Source: Candidatus Obscuribacterales bacterium
GTDB taxonomy: Bacteria; Cyanobacteriota; Vampirovibrionia; Obscuribacterales; Obscuribacteraceae
Direction: 5' to 3'
NCBI GenBank assembly: GCA_020634035.1
Contig: JACKCM010000003.1
Location: 186,001-250,000, forward strand
DNA length: 64,000 bases
Below are positions 17,366 through 27,600 of the stretch, piece after piece. Position numbers and translations under genes: made by a program. Positions within the stretch are counted from its first letter, which is position 1; every line of letters begins with the position of its first letter. The notes under the pieces were generated by a model. It saw nothing but the letters and a program-made list of their open reading frames with translations, had not been told where the DNA came from and made no database searches.

Positions 17366-18805
17366 ATGTCAAGATTCTGCATCTGCGCCTTAGCAGCAGT
17401 CCTAATCGCATTAGCTCCGGCTCTCTCTCTAGAAGCCCAGACTAAGACCAGCCTTTTTCTGGTCAAGCCCTATGTGCAGCTCGGCAACAATCCGGCCCAT
17501 TCGAATAAGCTGGAAATTCTCTGGTTCAGCCAGAAGAAGAGCGGTTTCAAGCTCTATTTCAGACAGGCAAATTCTGATGAGGACAGCAAATGGCGGCAGT
17601 CGGAAAGCATCAAAATAACCCTGCAGCCCACCTCCCAGATGAAGCCCTACTACCGCTACGCCGGTTCGATAGAGAGCACCGGTCCCGGACAACCGATAGA
17701 ATACAGGGTGGATTTTGCCAACAAGACTCTCTTCAAGAAAGTCGTCACCTCTAGAAAGTCGAAAGAACAGAGCTATACTTTCGCACTGGCCGGAGACGTC
17801 GGTGCAGGCTCTTTCGGTCAAAAAGGCAATACTTTCCAGATCCACAAACTGAAGCCGAATCTCTATCTCATACCCGGAGACATCTCCTATAACCGGGGCA
17901 AAGTAGAAGACTATCTGCTCCGTTTCTTTCCCTTCTTAAATGCTGAGAATGCGGCAGCCAACCGTGGTGCACCGCTTCTAGCCGAGACAATAACCGCCAC
18001 CGCAATAGGCAATCACGACATCGCCCTAACCAATCAATGGACCGGTGTCGACTTCACCAGTTACCCTGATGCGCTTGGCTATTATCGCTTCTGGTCTCAA
18101 CCTTTGAATGGACCGAAACGTCGGGTGAATGAAAGAAACACCACGATCATCCGGGGCAACGCCAGAGCTCAGCTCAATTTCGTCAAAGCGGCAGGTGAAC
18201 GTTTTCCTCGAATGGCGAATTATTCTTTCGACTTTGGAAACTCTCACTGGCTGGTTATAGACGCCAATCCTTATATGAACTGGGCCGACCCGAAGATGCG
18301 TGACTGGGTCGAAAAGGATCTACGTTCTACAAAAGCCGCCTGGAAATTCGTTCTCTGTCATCAGCCCGGTTTCAGCATCGACAATAACCACTGGGTCGAG
18401 CAGCGTATGAGACTGCTCTCGCAAATCTTCGAACAATGCGGTGTGGACATAGTCTTCTCCGGTCACGCCCATACTTATCAGAGAAGCTATCCACTGAAGT
18501 TCACTCCAAAAGAGATTGAAAACGCGAACGCCAATGGCACCGTATCCGGTGACTTCATTCTAGATAAAGCTTTCGACGGCGACAAGGTCACCAGACCGCA
18601 AGGCGTCCTCTATATAGTATCCGGCGCAGGCGGTGCATCCCTTTACAGAAAAGGGCTCCTACCGGCTTCAGAGACTCTTTTCAATTTCAAATTTTTGAAC
18701 CAGAAACACTCTTTCACCTTTTGCAAGGTGGAGGATGATAACATCGAACTCCGCCAGATTGCCTGCGACGGAGAAGAGATAGACAGAATCAGAATCACTA
18801 AATAA
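17366..18805 (+). CDS. Purple-acid-phosphatase-like metallophosphoesterase, exported
   Basis: A 479-residue calcineurin-like phosphoesterase with a signal peptide (CALAAVLIALAPALSLEAQ) and an N-terminal beta-sandwich typical of purple acid phosphatases. The five metal-binding motifs occur in order: GDVG (GDxG), GDISY (GDxxY), GNHD, LCHQPG and GHAHTYQR, so a dinuclear metal centre is expected. It probably removes phosphate from organic phosphomonoesters outside the cytoplasm. The open frame starts at 17288 inside the tRNA gene, but ATG 17366 gives the signal peptide and lies 20 bp after the tRNA. No strong Shine-Dalgarno is present. A TMEM14 gene follows after 15 bp on the same strand. Confidence 0.88.
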   Translation: MSRFCICALAAVLIALAPALSLEAQTKTSLFLVKPYVQLGNNPAHSNKLEILWFSQKKSGFKLYFRQANSDEDSKWRQSESIKITLQPTSQMKPYYRYAGSIESTGPGQPIEYRVDFANKTLFKKVVTSRKSKEQSYTFALAGDVGAGSFGQKGNTFQIHKLKPNLYLIPGDISYNRGKVEDYLLRFFPFLNAENAAANRGAPLLAETITATAIGNHDIALTNQWTGVDFTSYPDALGYYRFWSQPLNGPKRRVNERNTTIIRGNARAQLNFVKAAGERFPRMANYSFDFGNSHWLVIDANPYMNWADPKMRDWVEKDLRSTKAAWKFVLCHQPGFSIDNNHWVEQRMRLLSQIFEQCGVDIVFSGHAHTYQRSYPLKFTPKEIENANANGTVSGDFILDKAFDGDKVTRPQGVLYIVSGAGGASLYRKGLLPASETLFNFKFLNQKHSFTFCKVEDDNIELRQIACDGEEIDRIRITK

Positions 18806-18820
18806 AGAGAAGGCGAATCG

Positions 18821-19174
18821 ATGAACGAAATCCTCAGCAATATCGTCCCGATAACAAGGTACATCATACTGGCCACGGCAGTACTGGTAGCCATTGGCGG
18901 AGTCATAGGCTTTTTGAAAGCCCAGAGCATGCCTTCTCTTATCGCCGGCGTAGCCAGCGGAGTACTTACCGCCTGCGCCTTCGGTCTCACCTTTATCGAC
19001 ATGAAACTAGGAATGGGAGCCGCTTTTGTACTGATGGTGATTTTAGAATCACTCTTTGCAGTACGCCTGGCAAAATCCAAGAAGTTCATGCCTGCCGGAT
19101 TGATGCTGCTGATCACATCGACCACCGGTGTTCTTGTGCTGCTCTCGCTACTCTCTCTATTCGAGCTGGTTTAG
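18821..19174 (+). CDS. TMEM14-family small membrane protein
   Basis: A 117-residue protein with four hydrophobic helices. The family block GGVIGFLKAQSMPSLIAGVASG (G-x-x-G-F-x-K-A-x-S-x-x-S-L-x-A-G) is clear, as is a later repeat-like FMPAGLMLL. TMEM14 proteins occur in mitochondria, plastids and cyanobacteria and have been linked to small-molecule or fatty-acid export; the bacterial role is not established. ATG 18821 has AGAAGG upstream. It probably shares a transcript with the phosphatase and converges with the aminotransferase, 13 bp between stops. Confidence 0.85.
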   Translation: MNEILSNIVPITRYIILATAVLVAIGGVIGFLKAQSMPSLIAGVASGVLTACAFGLTFIDMKLGMGAAFVLMVILESLFAVRLAKSKKFMPAGLMLLITSTTGVLVLLSLLSLFELV

Positions 19175-19187
19175 TTTTTAACCAAAT

Positions 19188-20366
19188 CTAGACCTTGAAG
19201 TCGGCTTTCAGCAGTCTCTCCCTGGCAGCAGCCAGGGTTTCATCTCTGCGGCTGTAACAGAAGCGGATATACTTTCTGCCTTCTTGTCGGTCAGCGAAGA
19301 AACTGGAGCCGGGCACCACCGCCACTCCCACTTCCTTTACCAGATGCCGGGTCATGGCCAGGTCATCTTCAAAACCGAATTTGCTTATATCAGAGAATAC
19401 ATAATAAGCCCCATCCGGTTTGAAATAGTCGAAACCGGTCTCCTCCAGCATAGCGAGCATGATCTTCCTTCTATGCTTGTATTCGGCCGCCAGCTCTTCA
19501 TAGAACACTTCAGGAAGATTTACCGCATGGGCACCGGCTCTCTGCAGGGGCGCCGGCGCTCCCACGGTAAGAAAGTCATGCACTTTGCGAATCGGCAGGG
19601 TCAGCTCCGGACAGGCTATCGCCCAGCCCACACGCCATCCGGTGACGCTATAGGTTTTAGAAAGGCTATTGATGGTAACGGTAAGATCCTGCATACCGTC
19701 AATGGAAGCTAGCGCCACATGAGAGGCGCCGTCATAGAGAATATGCTCGTAGATTTCATCGGTTATCGCCACCACGCCCCATTTCTTGCAGAGATTGGCA
19801 ATAGCGGTCAACTCCTCTTTCGAAAATACTTTGCCAGTCGGGTTATGGGGTGTATTGACTATAATCGCCCGGGTCTTATCGGAGAAAGCAGCAGCAAGCT
19901 CAGCTTCATCAAAGCTCCAGTCAGGTGCTCTCAATTTGACATAGCGAGGAGATGCACCGGAGAGAATGGCGTCAGGACCATAGTTTTCATAGAATGGTTC
20001 GAAAACAATCACCTCTTCGCCCGGATCTACTAAGGCGAGCATCACGGCAATCATCGCTTCGGTGGCACCACAGGTGACCGTGATCTCCTTTTCGCTGTCT
20101 ACGTCTATACCGAGATAAGATTTCGACTTAGCCGAAATAGCCTCCCGCAGAGCCTTGTCACCCCAGGTTATGGCATATTGATTGATATCGTCATTGAGAG
20201 CGTCTATGGCAGCCGTTTTCAATTGGTCCGGACAGGGAAAGTCCGGCAGACCCTGAGCCAGATTGACTGCTTTATGTTCGGCGGCAAGACGCGACATCTC
20301 ACGAATAACCGACTCTTTAAACTGTTTTGCTTTTTCCGAGGCTGTTTTGACTAATTCTGGCTGCAT
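19188..20366 (-). CDS. Class I/II PLP aminotransferase (kynurenine/methionine aminotransferase type)
   Basis: A fold-type I aminotransferase of 392 residues. Visible landmarks are NLAQGLPDFPCP, the GATEAM cofactor-phosphate loop, VNTPHNPTGK with N175, TDEIYEHILYDG with D203, Schiff-base K237 in SLSKTYSVTGWRVGW, and RFCYSRRDE with the substrate-carboxylate arginine. The LAQGLPDF and ITDEIYEHI patterns are those of the subgroup with kynurenine-oxoglutarate and methionine aminotransferases (YbdL-like). The amino donor cannot be fixed from sequence. It is a single gene, 57 bp from the end of the small protein gene upstream on the same strand. Confidence 0.92.
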   Translation of the reverse strand: MQPELVKTASEKAKQFKESVIREMSRLAAEHKAVNLAQGLPDFPCPDQLKTAAIDALNDDINQYAITWGDKALREAISAKSKSYLGIDVDSEKEITVTCGATEAMIAVMLALVDPGEEVIVFEPFYENYGPDAILSGASPRYVKLRAPDWSFDEAELAAAFSDKTRAIIVNTPHNPTGKVFSKEELTAIANLCKKWGVVAITDEIYEHILYDGASHVALASIDGMQDLTVTINSLSKTYSVTGWRVGWAIACPELTLPIRKVHDFLTVGAPAPLQRAGAHAVNLPEVFYEELAAEYKHRRKIMLAMLEETGFDYFKPDGAYYVFSDISKFGFEDDLAMTRHLVKEVGVAVVPGSSFFADRQEGRKYIRFCYSRRDETLAAARERLLKADFKV

Positions 20367-20423
20367 TCTCTGGCATCTCTCGAACGGGAAAGATGTCGAT
20401 CATACACTCCTTACAACAGAATT

Positions 20424-20669
20424 TCAGACCAGGAATTTGAGCCTGCGCATCATATAGCCTTCATCGAAAAACCGCGATTGCCCGATTACTGTGACATAAC
20501 AACCATCTCGGGAGAAAGCTTGACTGACCCTCATTTTGAGACCGACACGCTCCAGTTCGAGATTGAGACTTTGCACCAGGTCGTCCACGCCCGATGCCAC
20601 GGCGGCGCGCTTGAACTCTGCTTCGAATTCATCTACCAAACCGACTTTCAGAAGATTGACTAATGGCAT
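20424..20669 (-). CDS. Small hypothetical protein, end of the SpoIID/PBP operon
   Basis: An 81-residue frame with reasonable protein-like composition: an N-terminal helix (LLKVGLVDEFEAEFKRAAVAS), then alternating hydrophobic strands (MRVSQAFSRDGCYVTVIGQS) and a basic C-terminus. No known domain is recognised. It lies 86 bp downstream of a TPR gene on the same strand and may be its last operon member. The ribosome-binding site is weak. Competing plus-strand frames are Pro/Arg/Ser-rich and look like shadows. Confidence 0.5.
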   Translation of the reverse strand: MPLVNLLKVGLVDEFEAEFKRAAVASGVDDLVQSLNLELERVGLKMRVSQAFSRDGCYVTVIGQSRFFDEGYMMRRLKFLV

Positions 20670-20755
20670 TTATCCGGTCCCAGGTATCGGTAACACGGCA
20701 ATACTACCAGCGAGAAGCGGGCACCACCATGGGGGAAACACCACGAAATACCATA

Positions 20756-21748
20756 TTAAAGGCGGGCCATCATCGCCACAGTCTGACGAAGGACCGATAT
20801 CTCTTCCCAACCCGGATCAAGACGAGTGGCTCTATCCAGAGCGGTCTGGCTCTCAAAGACCTCTCCTTTTATGGCATGGGCCCGAGCTTTGTGCAGATAG
20901 GCCGAAACATAGCCCTCATTGCTGGCAAGAATTCTATCGAGCAAATCGAGCGCCTCTTCAACTTCTCCATCCTGAATCCGTTGAATTGCATACTGTTCGA
21001 GGGCCCATTCGAACTCGGGATAATCCTCGACCAGAAGACGGTAAGCCTCCCGGGCTTCTCGACCTCGACCCAGACTGGCAAGACGCCGGGCATTTATAAA
21101 TCGTTTAACAGCCAGATACGGCACAGGATGCAAAGGGACTTTAGTGAGTAAAAGTTTTTCTGCCTGTTCCCGTTCTGGACCGCTGGGAACCAGCTCCAGC
21201 ACATGCTCCAGAGCATCCCTTGCCTGCTCCGGCCAGAAAAGGGCAAGATAGCGCTTACCGAGCACCAGATAGTCTCCGGCTTTCAAGCCGGAAGGCACAT
21301 CTCTTGAGGGATGAGTGGCCACAATCACTGAGTGAACCAGGGTAGAGAAGGTGGCACCGGCTTTCTCGCCCAGCAACCTTGCCGACTCTTCCACGCCGAA
21401 TTTCAAAATGCGGAAGAATTGATGCGGCGCCAACCACTGATCGGCTCTTTCATTGGTCTCTTGAATTCGAAAGCCCAGATCAAGAAGAATTCGCCGGGCA
21501 CCGCCCATGAAATCTGCCGAAAACGAGACCCCTTCGTCGAGGTTATCGAGAATTTTGCGCAACAAGCTTAGATCCGATTCGCTGATGTTTTCGAGGGGAG
21601 TGCCGTCGAAATCCTCTTTGTCGCCGGCCAGGGCAAGCCTGCCTGCCTTTATGCTCTGGCGGACATTGCCCATGAGATGGTATTGAAGAGCCAACTTACA
21701 ATAGGACCTGGGGCTCAATCCGGCTGGCGGCGATTCGGGTAGGACCAT
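20756..21748 (-). CDS. TPR-containing protein of the peptidoglycan operon
   Basis: A 330-residue soluble protein. The N-terminal third has an Asp/Glu-rich helical region (SPRSYCKLALQYHLMGNVRQSIKAGRLAL, a TPR-like pair), and residues about 180-325 contain three to four clearer TPR units (YLALFWPEQARDALEHVLEL, LASLGRGREAREAYRLLVEDYPEFEWAL, QDGEVEEALDLLDRILASNEGYVSAYLHKARAHAIKGEVFESQTALDRATRLDP). No signal peptide is visible, so it is probably cytoplasmic. It starts six bases after the SpoIID-like gene ends, which suggests co-translation and a scaffold or regulatory role for wall-processing enzymes; that role is inference. Confidence 0.8.
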   Translation of the reverse strand: MVLPESPPAGLSPRSYCKLALQYHLMGNVRQSIKAGRLALAGDKEDFDGTPLENISESDLSLLRKILDNLDEGVSFSADFMGGARRILLDLGFRIQETNERADQWLAPHQFFRILKFGVEESARLLGEKAGATFSTLVHSVIVATHPSRDVPSGLKAGDYLVLGKRYLALFWPEQARDALEHVLELVPSGPEREQAEKLLLTKVPLHPVPYLAVKRFINARRLASLGRGREAREAYRLLVEDYPEFEWALEQYAIQRIQDGEVEEALDLLDRILASNEGYVSAYLHKARAHAIKGEVFESQTALDRATRLDPGWEEISVLRQTVAMMARL

Positions 21749-21754
21749 GAGTAC

Positions 21755-22897
21755 TCACTTTATCTTTGAACCGGGGAAATAATATTCTAATATCTCCTTA
21801 TAGTTTTTTCCAAGCCCGGCCATTCCATTTGCCCCCCATTGACAGAGACCGACGCCGTGGCCGGCACCGGATGAGACAAGTTCTATCCGGTCTTTTTTAG
21901 AATTGATGGCAAAACGAGTGCCCGGCACACGGCTCCAGCCAAGACCTCGTCCCAGTTTCAACCAGGTTTGATAACAGGACAGAGCCCCTGAACCCACCAG
22001 AATAGTTTTCGGACGACCAGCGCTATCCTTTGCCTGCACTACCGGCAGTGCACCGCCGAAAAGCGCTGTCACTTTCTTCTTATCGACCATACTGACTTTA
22101 TCCCGATAGAAGGGAGAGCCGCTACAGTACTTGCACTCGACTGATTTCAAATAAGAAAGGTCGTCTCCGTCAGGCAAAAACAGGTCATCTCCCGATGAAG
22201 TATAACCAGCGCAAGTCGAGTGATAATAAGGAAGAACCAGGCGATTTTTATAGTAGAGCCTTTCTTTAAATACGCTATCAACCAGAACACGATCACTCTC
22301 GGCGACCCTGCCGCATCCTGTATATAATTCCGACTTGGTCGAATCACCAATCGCTCTTTGATCCGGCAAAAACTCGAGCCTGGTCAAAGTAAGCACAGCC
22401 AGCGCCTTTTTGGCCTCCACCGCAAAATCCCCGGGCAATTCACTGGCGACGATACCATAGACAAACTCTCGGACAGGAACCTCATTCAAGACATCGAGAC
22501 TGGGACGACCACCCGCTGTTGCCGAGCGCACCACGACGATACCGCGATAATTGCAGGCGGTCCGCCCCGGAAAGACTATGCGCATCCCCCGGGAGCTCGA
22601 CTCTTCCATTACCAACCGAGAACCGCGCAGTATAAGAGTCTTAGTCTTCTTTCCTTTTGGCACCGCATACAGCGCCACTCGTCCACCTTCGGCCTCGACT
22701 GTGTAATCGGCTCCGGCAAAACCTATATCCCGGCTGACCGGCTCGATTATCTTGATTCCACCGGCCAGACGCAGTTTCGGCACTCCGGCCCTGGCTTCGA
22801 AGAGCCTGACCTTGACATACCGGGGAATAGAACAAGCCGGCTCTGCCCATATAAAAATCAAAAGGCAAACCCAGGCAAATGAGCGAATTAAGGCCAT
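21755..22897 (-). CDS. SpoIID/LytB-domain lytic transglycosylase, exported
   Basis: SpoIID-family enzymes cleave denuded peptidoglycan glycan strands. The protein has a signal peptide (FAWVCLLIFIWAEPACS) and the full SpoIID signature: EVPVREFVYGIVASELPGDF with the probable catalytic Glu153, TKSELYTGCGRVAESD, YYHSTCAGYTSS, and GAGHGVGLCQWGANGMAGLGKNYKEILEYYFPG near the C-terminus. A CKYCSGSP segment may form a disulfide or bind zinc. Length is 380. The start overlaps the end of the transpeptidase gene by ten bases, a tight functional pairing of a glycan-cleaving enzyme with a peptide cross-linking enzyme. Confidence 0.92.
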   Translation of the reverse strand: MALIRSFAWVCLLIFIWAEPACSIPRYVKVRLFEARAGVPKLRLAGGIKIIEPVSRDIGFAGADYTVEAEGGRVALYAVPKGKKTKTLILRGSRLVMEESSSRGMRIVFPGRTACNYRGIVVVRSATAGGRPSLDVLNEVPVREFVYGIVASELPGDFAVEAKKALAVLTLTRLEFLPDQRAIGDSTKSELYTGCGRVAESDRVLVDSVFKERLYYKNRLVLPYYHSTCAGYTSSGDDLFLPDGDDLSYLKSVECKYCSGSPFYRDKVSMVDKKKVTALFGGALPVVQAKDSAGRPKTILVGSGALSCYQTWLKLGRGLGWSRVPGTRFAINSKKDRIELVSSGAGHGVGLCQWGANGMAGLGKNYKEILEYYFPGSKIK

Positions 22898-23838
22898 TGA
22901 ACTGCCAGAAGCCTCTTGCCGGCAAGCGGCACGGCGCTATCGTGGCTGGTGCCGACCGGGGCGAATAGCGAAAAGGCGTGGCGCGGTTTTTCGTAGGGAA
23001 AGAAGCCGATTATCCAGGACTGGAATTTGTTTCCATGGCCTACGGTGCCGGTTTTGACCGCGAGCTGGAGCTTGTTGGCAGGATCGATCGCTTCTGCCGT
23101 GCCGCCTTTGGATGCGGCAAGCCTCATGCCCTGCTTCAGTCGCCTGAAAGTCTCAGGCGATAAATCCAACTTGATCGCCTCTCCCTTCATGTCGGCCATT
23201 TCAGCCGAGCGCAAATGAGGAATATCTCCATCCCGGGCGATCAGCGCTGAAAGACGCAGCAGTTGCAAAGCCGAAGGACGAAGATGTTTATCCAGACCAA
23301 GGGCATAGTCGGCAACACTATCGGAGATTTTATCCGGATCCGGAAATTCGCCGGGAGGCTGACCGGATACAGGCTTGTCGAGCCGAAACTTTTCGGCGTA
23401 GCCAAGCAGGGTAGCCGAGCCGACTCGAGATGAGACTTTGGCAAAATAGACATTACAGGAGAGCGCCAGGGCTTCCTCCACCGAAAGCAAACCGTGGGCT
23501 TTCGGACACTTATATTTTTGCCAACCGAACTGAGCCAGCCCGGTACATTCGATTTTTTCGTTTGGATTAAGTGCGCCTTCCTCGAGCACACAGGCGGCGG
23601 TTACCAGCTTCATCACCGAGCCCGGTCTCTGGACCGGAATATCGAGCCCGGTCGGAAAACCAATATTGCCGTTATCTAAATCAGCCCAGAAAAACTTCTC
23701 GTCCTGTTTAATAGGCGCTTTTGCCTGGGCGCCGGTCTCCAGCATCGAGCCCGAGCCGAAGCCGAACATGGACTTAATGAATCGTCTCCGGTTCAAATCC
23801 TTAGGTTTACTTTTTTCATTCGGACTGGAATCTACCAT
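22888..23838 (-). CDS. Minimal penicillin-binding-protein transpeptidase with Tat-like signal
   Basis: A serine DD-transpeptidase domain of about 316 residues without the N-terminal dimerisation domain of class B PBPs. The three active-site motifs are intact: S74-x-x-K77 (GSVMK), S117-C-N119 and K252-T-G254 (VKTGTVGHG). The N-terminus NRRRFIKSMFGFG resembles a twin-arginine signal and is followed by a modestly hydrophobic stretch ending in AQA, an unusual export route for a PBP. The frame opens with GTG at 23850, but ATG 23838 lies eight bases after AAGGTGG and is chosen. It heads an operon with SpoIID and TPR genes, divergent from the alpha-2-macroglobulin operon. Confidence 0.85.
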   Translation of the reverse strand: MVDSSPNEKSKPKDLNRRRFIKSMFGFGSGSMLETGAQAKAPIKQDEKFFWADLDNGNIGFPTGLDIPVQRPGSVMKLVTAACVLEEGALNPNEKIECTGLAQFGWQKYKCPKAHGLLSVEEALALSCNVYFAKVSSRVGSATLLGYAEKFRLDKPVSGQPPGEFPDPDKISDSVADYALGLDKHLRPSALQLLRLSALIARDGDIPHLRSAEMADMKGEAIKLDLSPETFRRLKQGMRLAASKGGTAEAIDPANKLQLAVKTGTVGHGNKFQSWIIGFFPYEKPRHAFSLFAPVGTSHDSAVPLAGKRLLAVQWP

Positions 23839-23940
23839 TTTTTTAACCACCTTTTATCCGGCGGTCAACTTCCTGTTCGCACTAGCTTATCTCGACCCAT
23901 TCATAATAGACTGAAAGGCGCAAATTTTTCTTGAGAGCAT

Positions 23941-24633
23941 ATGCATACTCTTTTAATCGTCCTCATACTATCTGCATGCATTCTCCTGGCCGCCAGCCAT
24001 GACGGCGGTTCTGAAAAAGGTCGCCCCGGGGTAAACTCTTCTGTAATATCCTCCGAGCAAAACCCTCAGAAAAATCAGAAAGACCCAAAAGACTTCTCAA
24101 TAACCGAAAAAGAACAGGCAGGCCTGACCCGAATAGCCATGGCGGTGCTCGACAATCACTTCGCCCCGGACGGCGATAAAGTCTCCCTGGCTGATTTGAC
24201 GGACTCTTTCGAAGTTCCGAACAATTACAATATTCCTGCCGGTCTATTCGTCACCTTTTACAAAGACGGCAAGACCAGAGCCTGCTGGGGCTCGGTCCAA
24301 CCGATTCATCCCGACCTTGTCAAGGCGACGGTCTACACAGCCGAAGACGCGCTCAACAAAGAATACCGACACCGCCCGATAACCAGGGCAGAGTTAAAAG
24401 ATATCAAGGTACAGGTAACAGTGGTAAAACAGTCGGTGCCGATTGGCTCACACCATGAGCTCAATCCGCTACACGACGGCTTATTACTGAAAGCAAGAGG
24501 AAAAGGAGCGGTTATCCTGCCGGGTGAAGCTTCGGATCCTCATCATCAAATTGTCATGGCCAGACTAAAAGCTGGGATCAGGCCCGTAGAGAGTTGTGAA
24601 CTATATAGGTTGAAGACGGATGTCTACAAATAA
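23941..24633 (+). CDS. AMMECR1-domain putative lipoprotein
   Basis: A 230-residue protein with a short hydrophobic N-terminus ending in LSAC, which fits a lipobox with acylated Cys13, followed by a disordered Gln/Lys/Asn-rich linker to about residue 50. The rest resembles the AMMECR1 fold: PAGLFVTFYKDGKTRACWGSVQPIHPDLVKATVYTAEDAL parallels the family block in which the usual sequence is LRGCIG; here it is TRACWG. An ELKDIKVQVTVVKQ strand follows. AMMECR1 proteins have no settled biochemical role. An exported form is unusual. The last 14 bases overlap the alpha-2-macroglobulin gene, so the two are translationally coupled. Confidence 0.75.
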   Translation: MHTLLIVLILSACILLAASHDGGSEKGRPGVNSSVISSEQNPQKNQKDPKDFSITEKEQAGLTRIAMAVLDNHFAPDGDKVSLADLTDSFEVPNNYNIPAGLFVTFYKDGKTRACWGSVQPIHPDLVKATVYTAEDALNKEYRHRPITRAELKDIKVQVTVVKQSVPIGSHHELNPLHDGLLLKARGKGAVILPGEASDPHHQIVMARLKAGIRPVESCELYRLKTDVYK

Positions 24634-27600
24634 AGAAAGTACCGGAAAAAGACGTTTCCTCTCCTTCGAGATGGCCATTCTCATAGTGGCGCTCTTCGGG
24701 ATGGTGGCGATCTTTCTGGAGAAGCCGGTCGGTTCTATCAAGGGTCAAATCGCCCTGGCGGAAGAGAACTTCGGTCTCTATTCTTACAATATTCGACAGA
24801 ACAAAGTCTTCGCCGTCGCCACCGGTCCTCGCTTCGGTCAGAGCATCGCCCGGGGCGTCTGGGTATCCGGGGATGGAACTTTCGAAATCAGCCAGCTTCC
24901 GGTGGGAGAATACTCCCTCAGGGTTCAAGCTCCGGGATTCCAGAGCCATTACGAAAACAGCATCATTGTCGAAGAAGGCAAAGTGGCCGATTTTGGCAAA
25001 CCGATCAAGATGGCGGTGCTCGAACCTTATATATCCATAGGTAGCAATACCAGAGTATTCACCACCGGCGAAGCGCCCCATTTCTGGGTGAACGCCACCG
25101 GTGCCGTCGAAACCACCGTGAAGATCTATAAGAAAGACATCCTGGCCGAGATGAGCTCGCCCCAGTTCCTGCAAGCCGGAGTCGACGTGAGCTCGGACCT
25201 TTCTCTGTATACGACTTACGGCAGCAAATTCCACAATCCCTACGCTGACGAGAAACCCAGCCGGCAATTAAAGCGCGAACTCCACTCCAGCTATTCTGAT
25301 TCGGCCAGAGCCAGCTTCAAACTGGAGCAGGGGATGGAACAAGGGGACTATGTAGTGGTCGCCGAAGCAACAGATGTCACCGGCAAAAAGCGCGTCTCCG
25401 CAGTCTCCTGGTTCTCTGTCTCTGACATCGGCCTGGTCGTCAAACATTCTCCGGACCAGACCATGGTCAGGGCGATAAACCTGAAAACCTTGAAACCTAT
25501 AGAAGGCGCAGAGATAGAGCTGGATAACAGAAGCGGCAAAACAGAGAACTACAAGCTCCAGCAGGTTGCAAAAGCGAGCACCGATAAAAACGGGATCGCC
25601 ATGATCTCTGTCAATGCAGAAGGCGCACAAATCAAACGCAACGAAAGCAACATCGTTATAGGAAAATTCGCCGGCGGCACTGCCTATGGTGGCGTTTCCT
25701 ATTGGCACGGCAGTGAGACCGATTACAAGACTTATTTCTACACGGACAGACCGGTCTATCGTCTTGGTCAGACAGTCTCTTATAAACTAATCACCCGGGA
25801 GTTGACGACAAAAGGCATAACCAATCCGGGCGCCAACCTGCCCATCAATGTAGTGGTGGAAGATCCGACCAATACAAAAATGGCCGAATCTAATATCAAC
25901 ACCACCGCCCATGGCACCGCCAGCGGCAGCTTTAATATCCCCGAGGACGGCAAAACCGGTGGCTATCAAATTCGCTTCACCTATCCGAGCGGCTCTACCA
26001 GCTATCAGTCTTTCGAAGTGGAGCAGTATCGAAAACCGGAATACAAAGTCGAGATCATTCCAAACTCCAAGCGTTATGTAGCCGGCGGCAAAGTCCAGGC
26101 TCGGGTGAAAGCGACCTATTTCTTCGGCGGTCCTGTGGCCAATGCCCGGGTAAAATACTCGGTCTATGAATCGGCAGACAGCTGGACCCGGTACAAACTC
26201 GAACCGAGACCGGACTATTACGAATTTTTCGACGACTGGTACGAAGAGACTTATTACGACCAGGGGTCTTATGATGGCGATGGTGAAGGCGGCGCCATGG
26301 TATCGGAAGGCTCTTCAACCACCGACGAAAACGGAGAAGCCTTAATAGAATTCACCGCTCGACCGGTGAAAGCTGAGCGTAACCGACCCTATTTCTATTA
26401 TGAATACGGCGACAAAAACTATAAGATAGAAGCGGATATCACAGACATCAGCCGTCTGACCGTCACCTCCAGCGCCAGCACCCTGGTCACCGCCGGTGAT
26501 TTTGCTCTCTTCGTCGAACCCGAATCCTATGTAGTTTCGGCCGGTCAACCCATGGGTGCCGTGGTGAGAGCCCTCGATTATGACGGCAAAGCCGTCAGCG
26601 GTCAGAACATCAAAGTGAAGTTATCTCGCTGGCCCTGGAATTCGAAAGATTCTACTTATGGCCAGGAGAAAACCCTGGGTGAAATCACCGCGGTAACAGG
26701 TCAGAACGGTGAAGCCAAGATCTCTTTCAATGTGGCCGATACCTTCCCGACAGATACTTTTTATGTCACCGCCGAAGCCACTGACAAAAGTGGTCATCAA
26801 ATCTGTTACGGCGACAGCATCTGGGTAGCGAGCAGTAAAGTACCCTATGTTCTAAGTGAAGGCAGCGCCGAAAAAGAAGCCTTCAAAATCACTCTGGATA
26901 AAAAGGTCTATGAACCGGGCGAGAAAGCGAAGCTGATGATCTCCGGTCCTTTCCAGGGCAACGAAGGTCTGGACGCGCTTATCACTGTAGAAGGCGTCAA
27001 AATCCATCAATATCTGGTCAAGCCTCTGACCGCGAGCGCCAATCTGGTAGAGCTCGATATAAAGGACGCCTATAGCCCGAACGTCTATGTCTCGGTGGTG
27101 GCGATAGGCAAGAATCGACAGTTCTTTAATCAGACAAAAGCCGTACAAGTATCACCGGACAATCACTTCATCGATATCAAGGTAGAGACTAACAAAGAGA
27201 AATACAAACCTGGAGAGACAGCCAGTTACAGGATAACAGCGAATTATCAAAAAACAGGCAAGCCCGCTCCTGGCTGTGAACTCTCGCTGGGTGTGGTGGA
27301 CGAAAGCATCTATTCAATAAGATCAGACTCCACCGCCGATATCAGAAAGTTCTTCTACCAGAAGCAATACAACTGGGTCCAGACCCTCAATTCCTTCCCC
27401 GAGCAATACTCCGGAGGACCCGATAAGGCCACCCCTCAGATTCGCAAGAATTTCAAAGACACAGCCGCCTGGTTCCCTAATTTAATTACCGACAAGAATG
27501 GAGAAGTCGTAGCTCAGGTAGCGCTCCCCGACAACTTAACCACCTGGCGTGCCACTGTCCGTGGTGTAAGTACCGGATGCGATATCGGCTCTGCGGTGCA

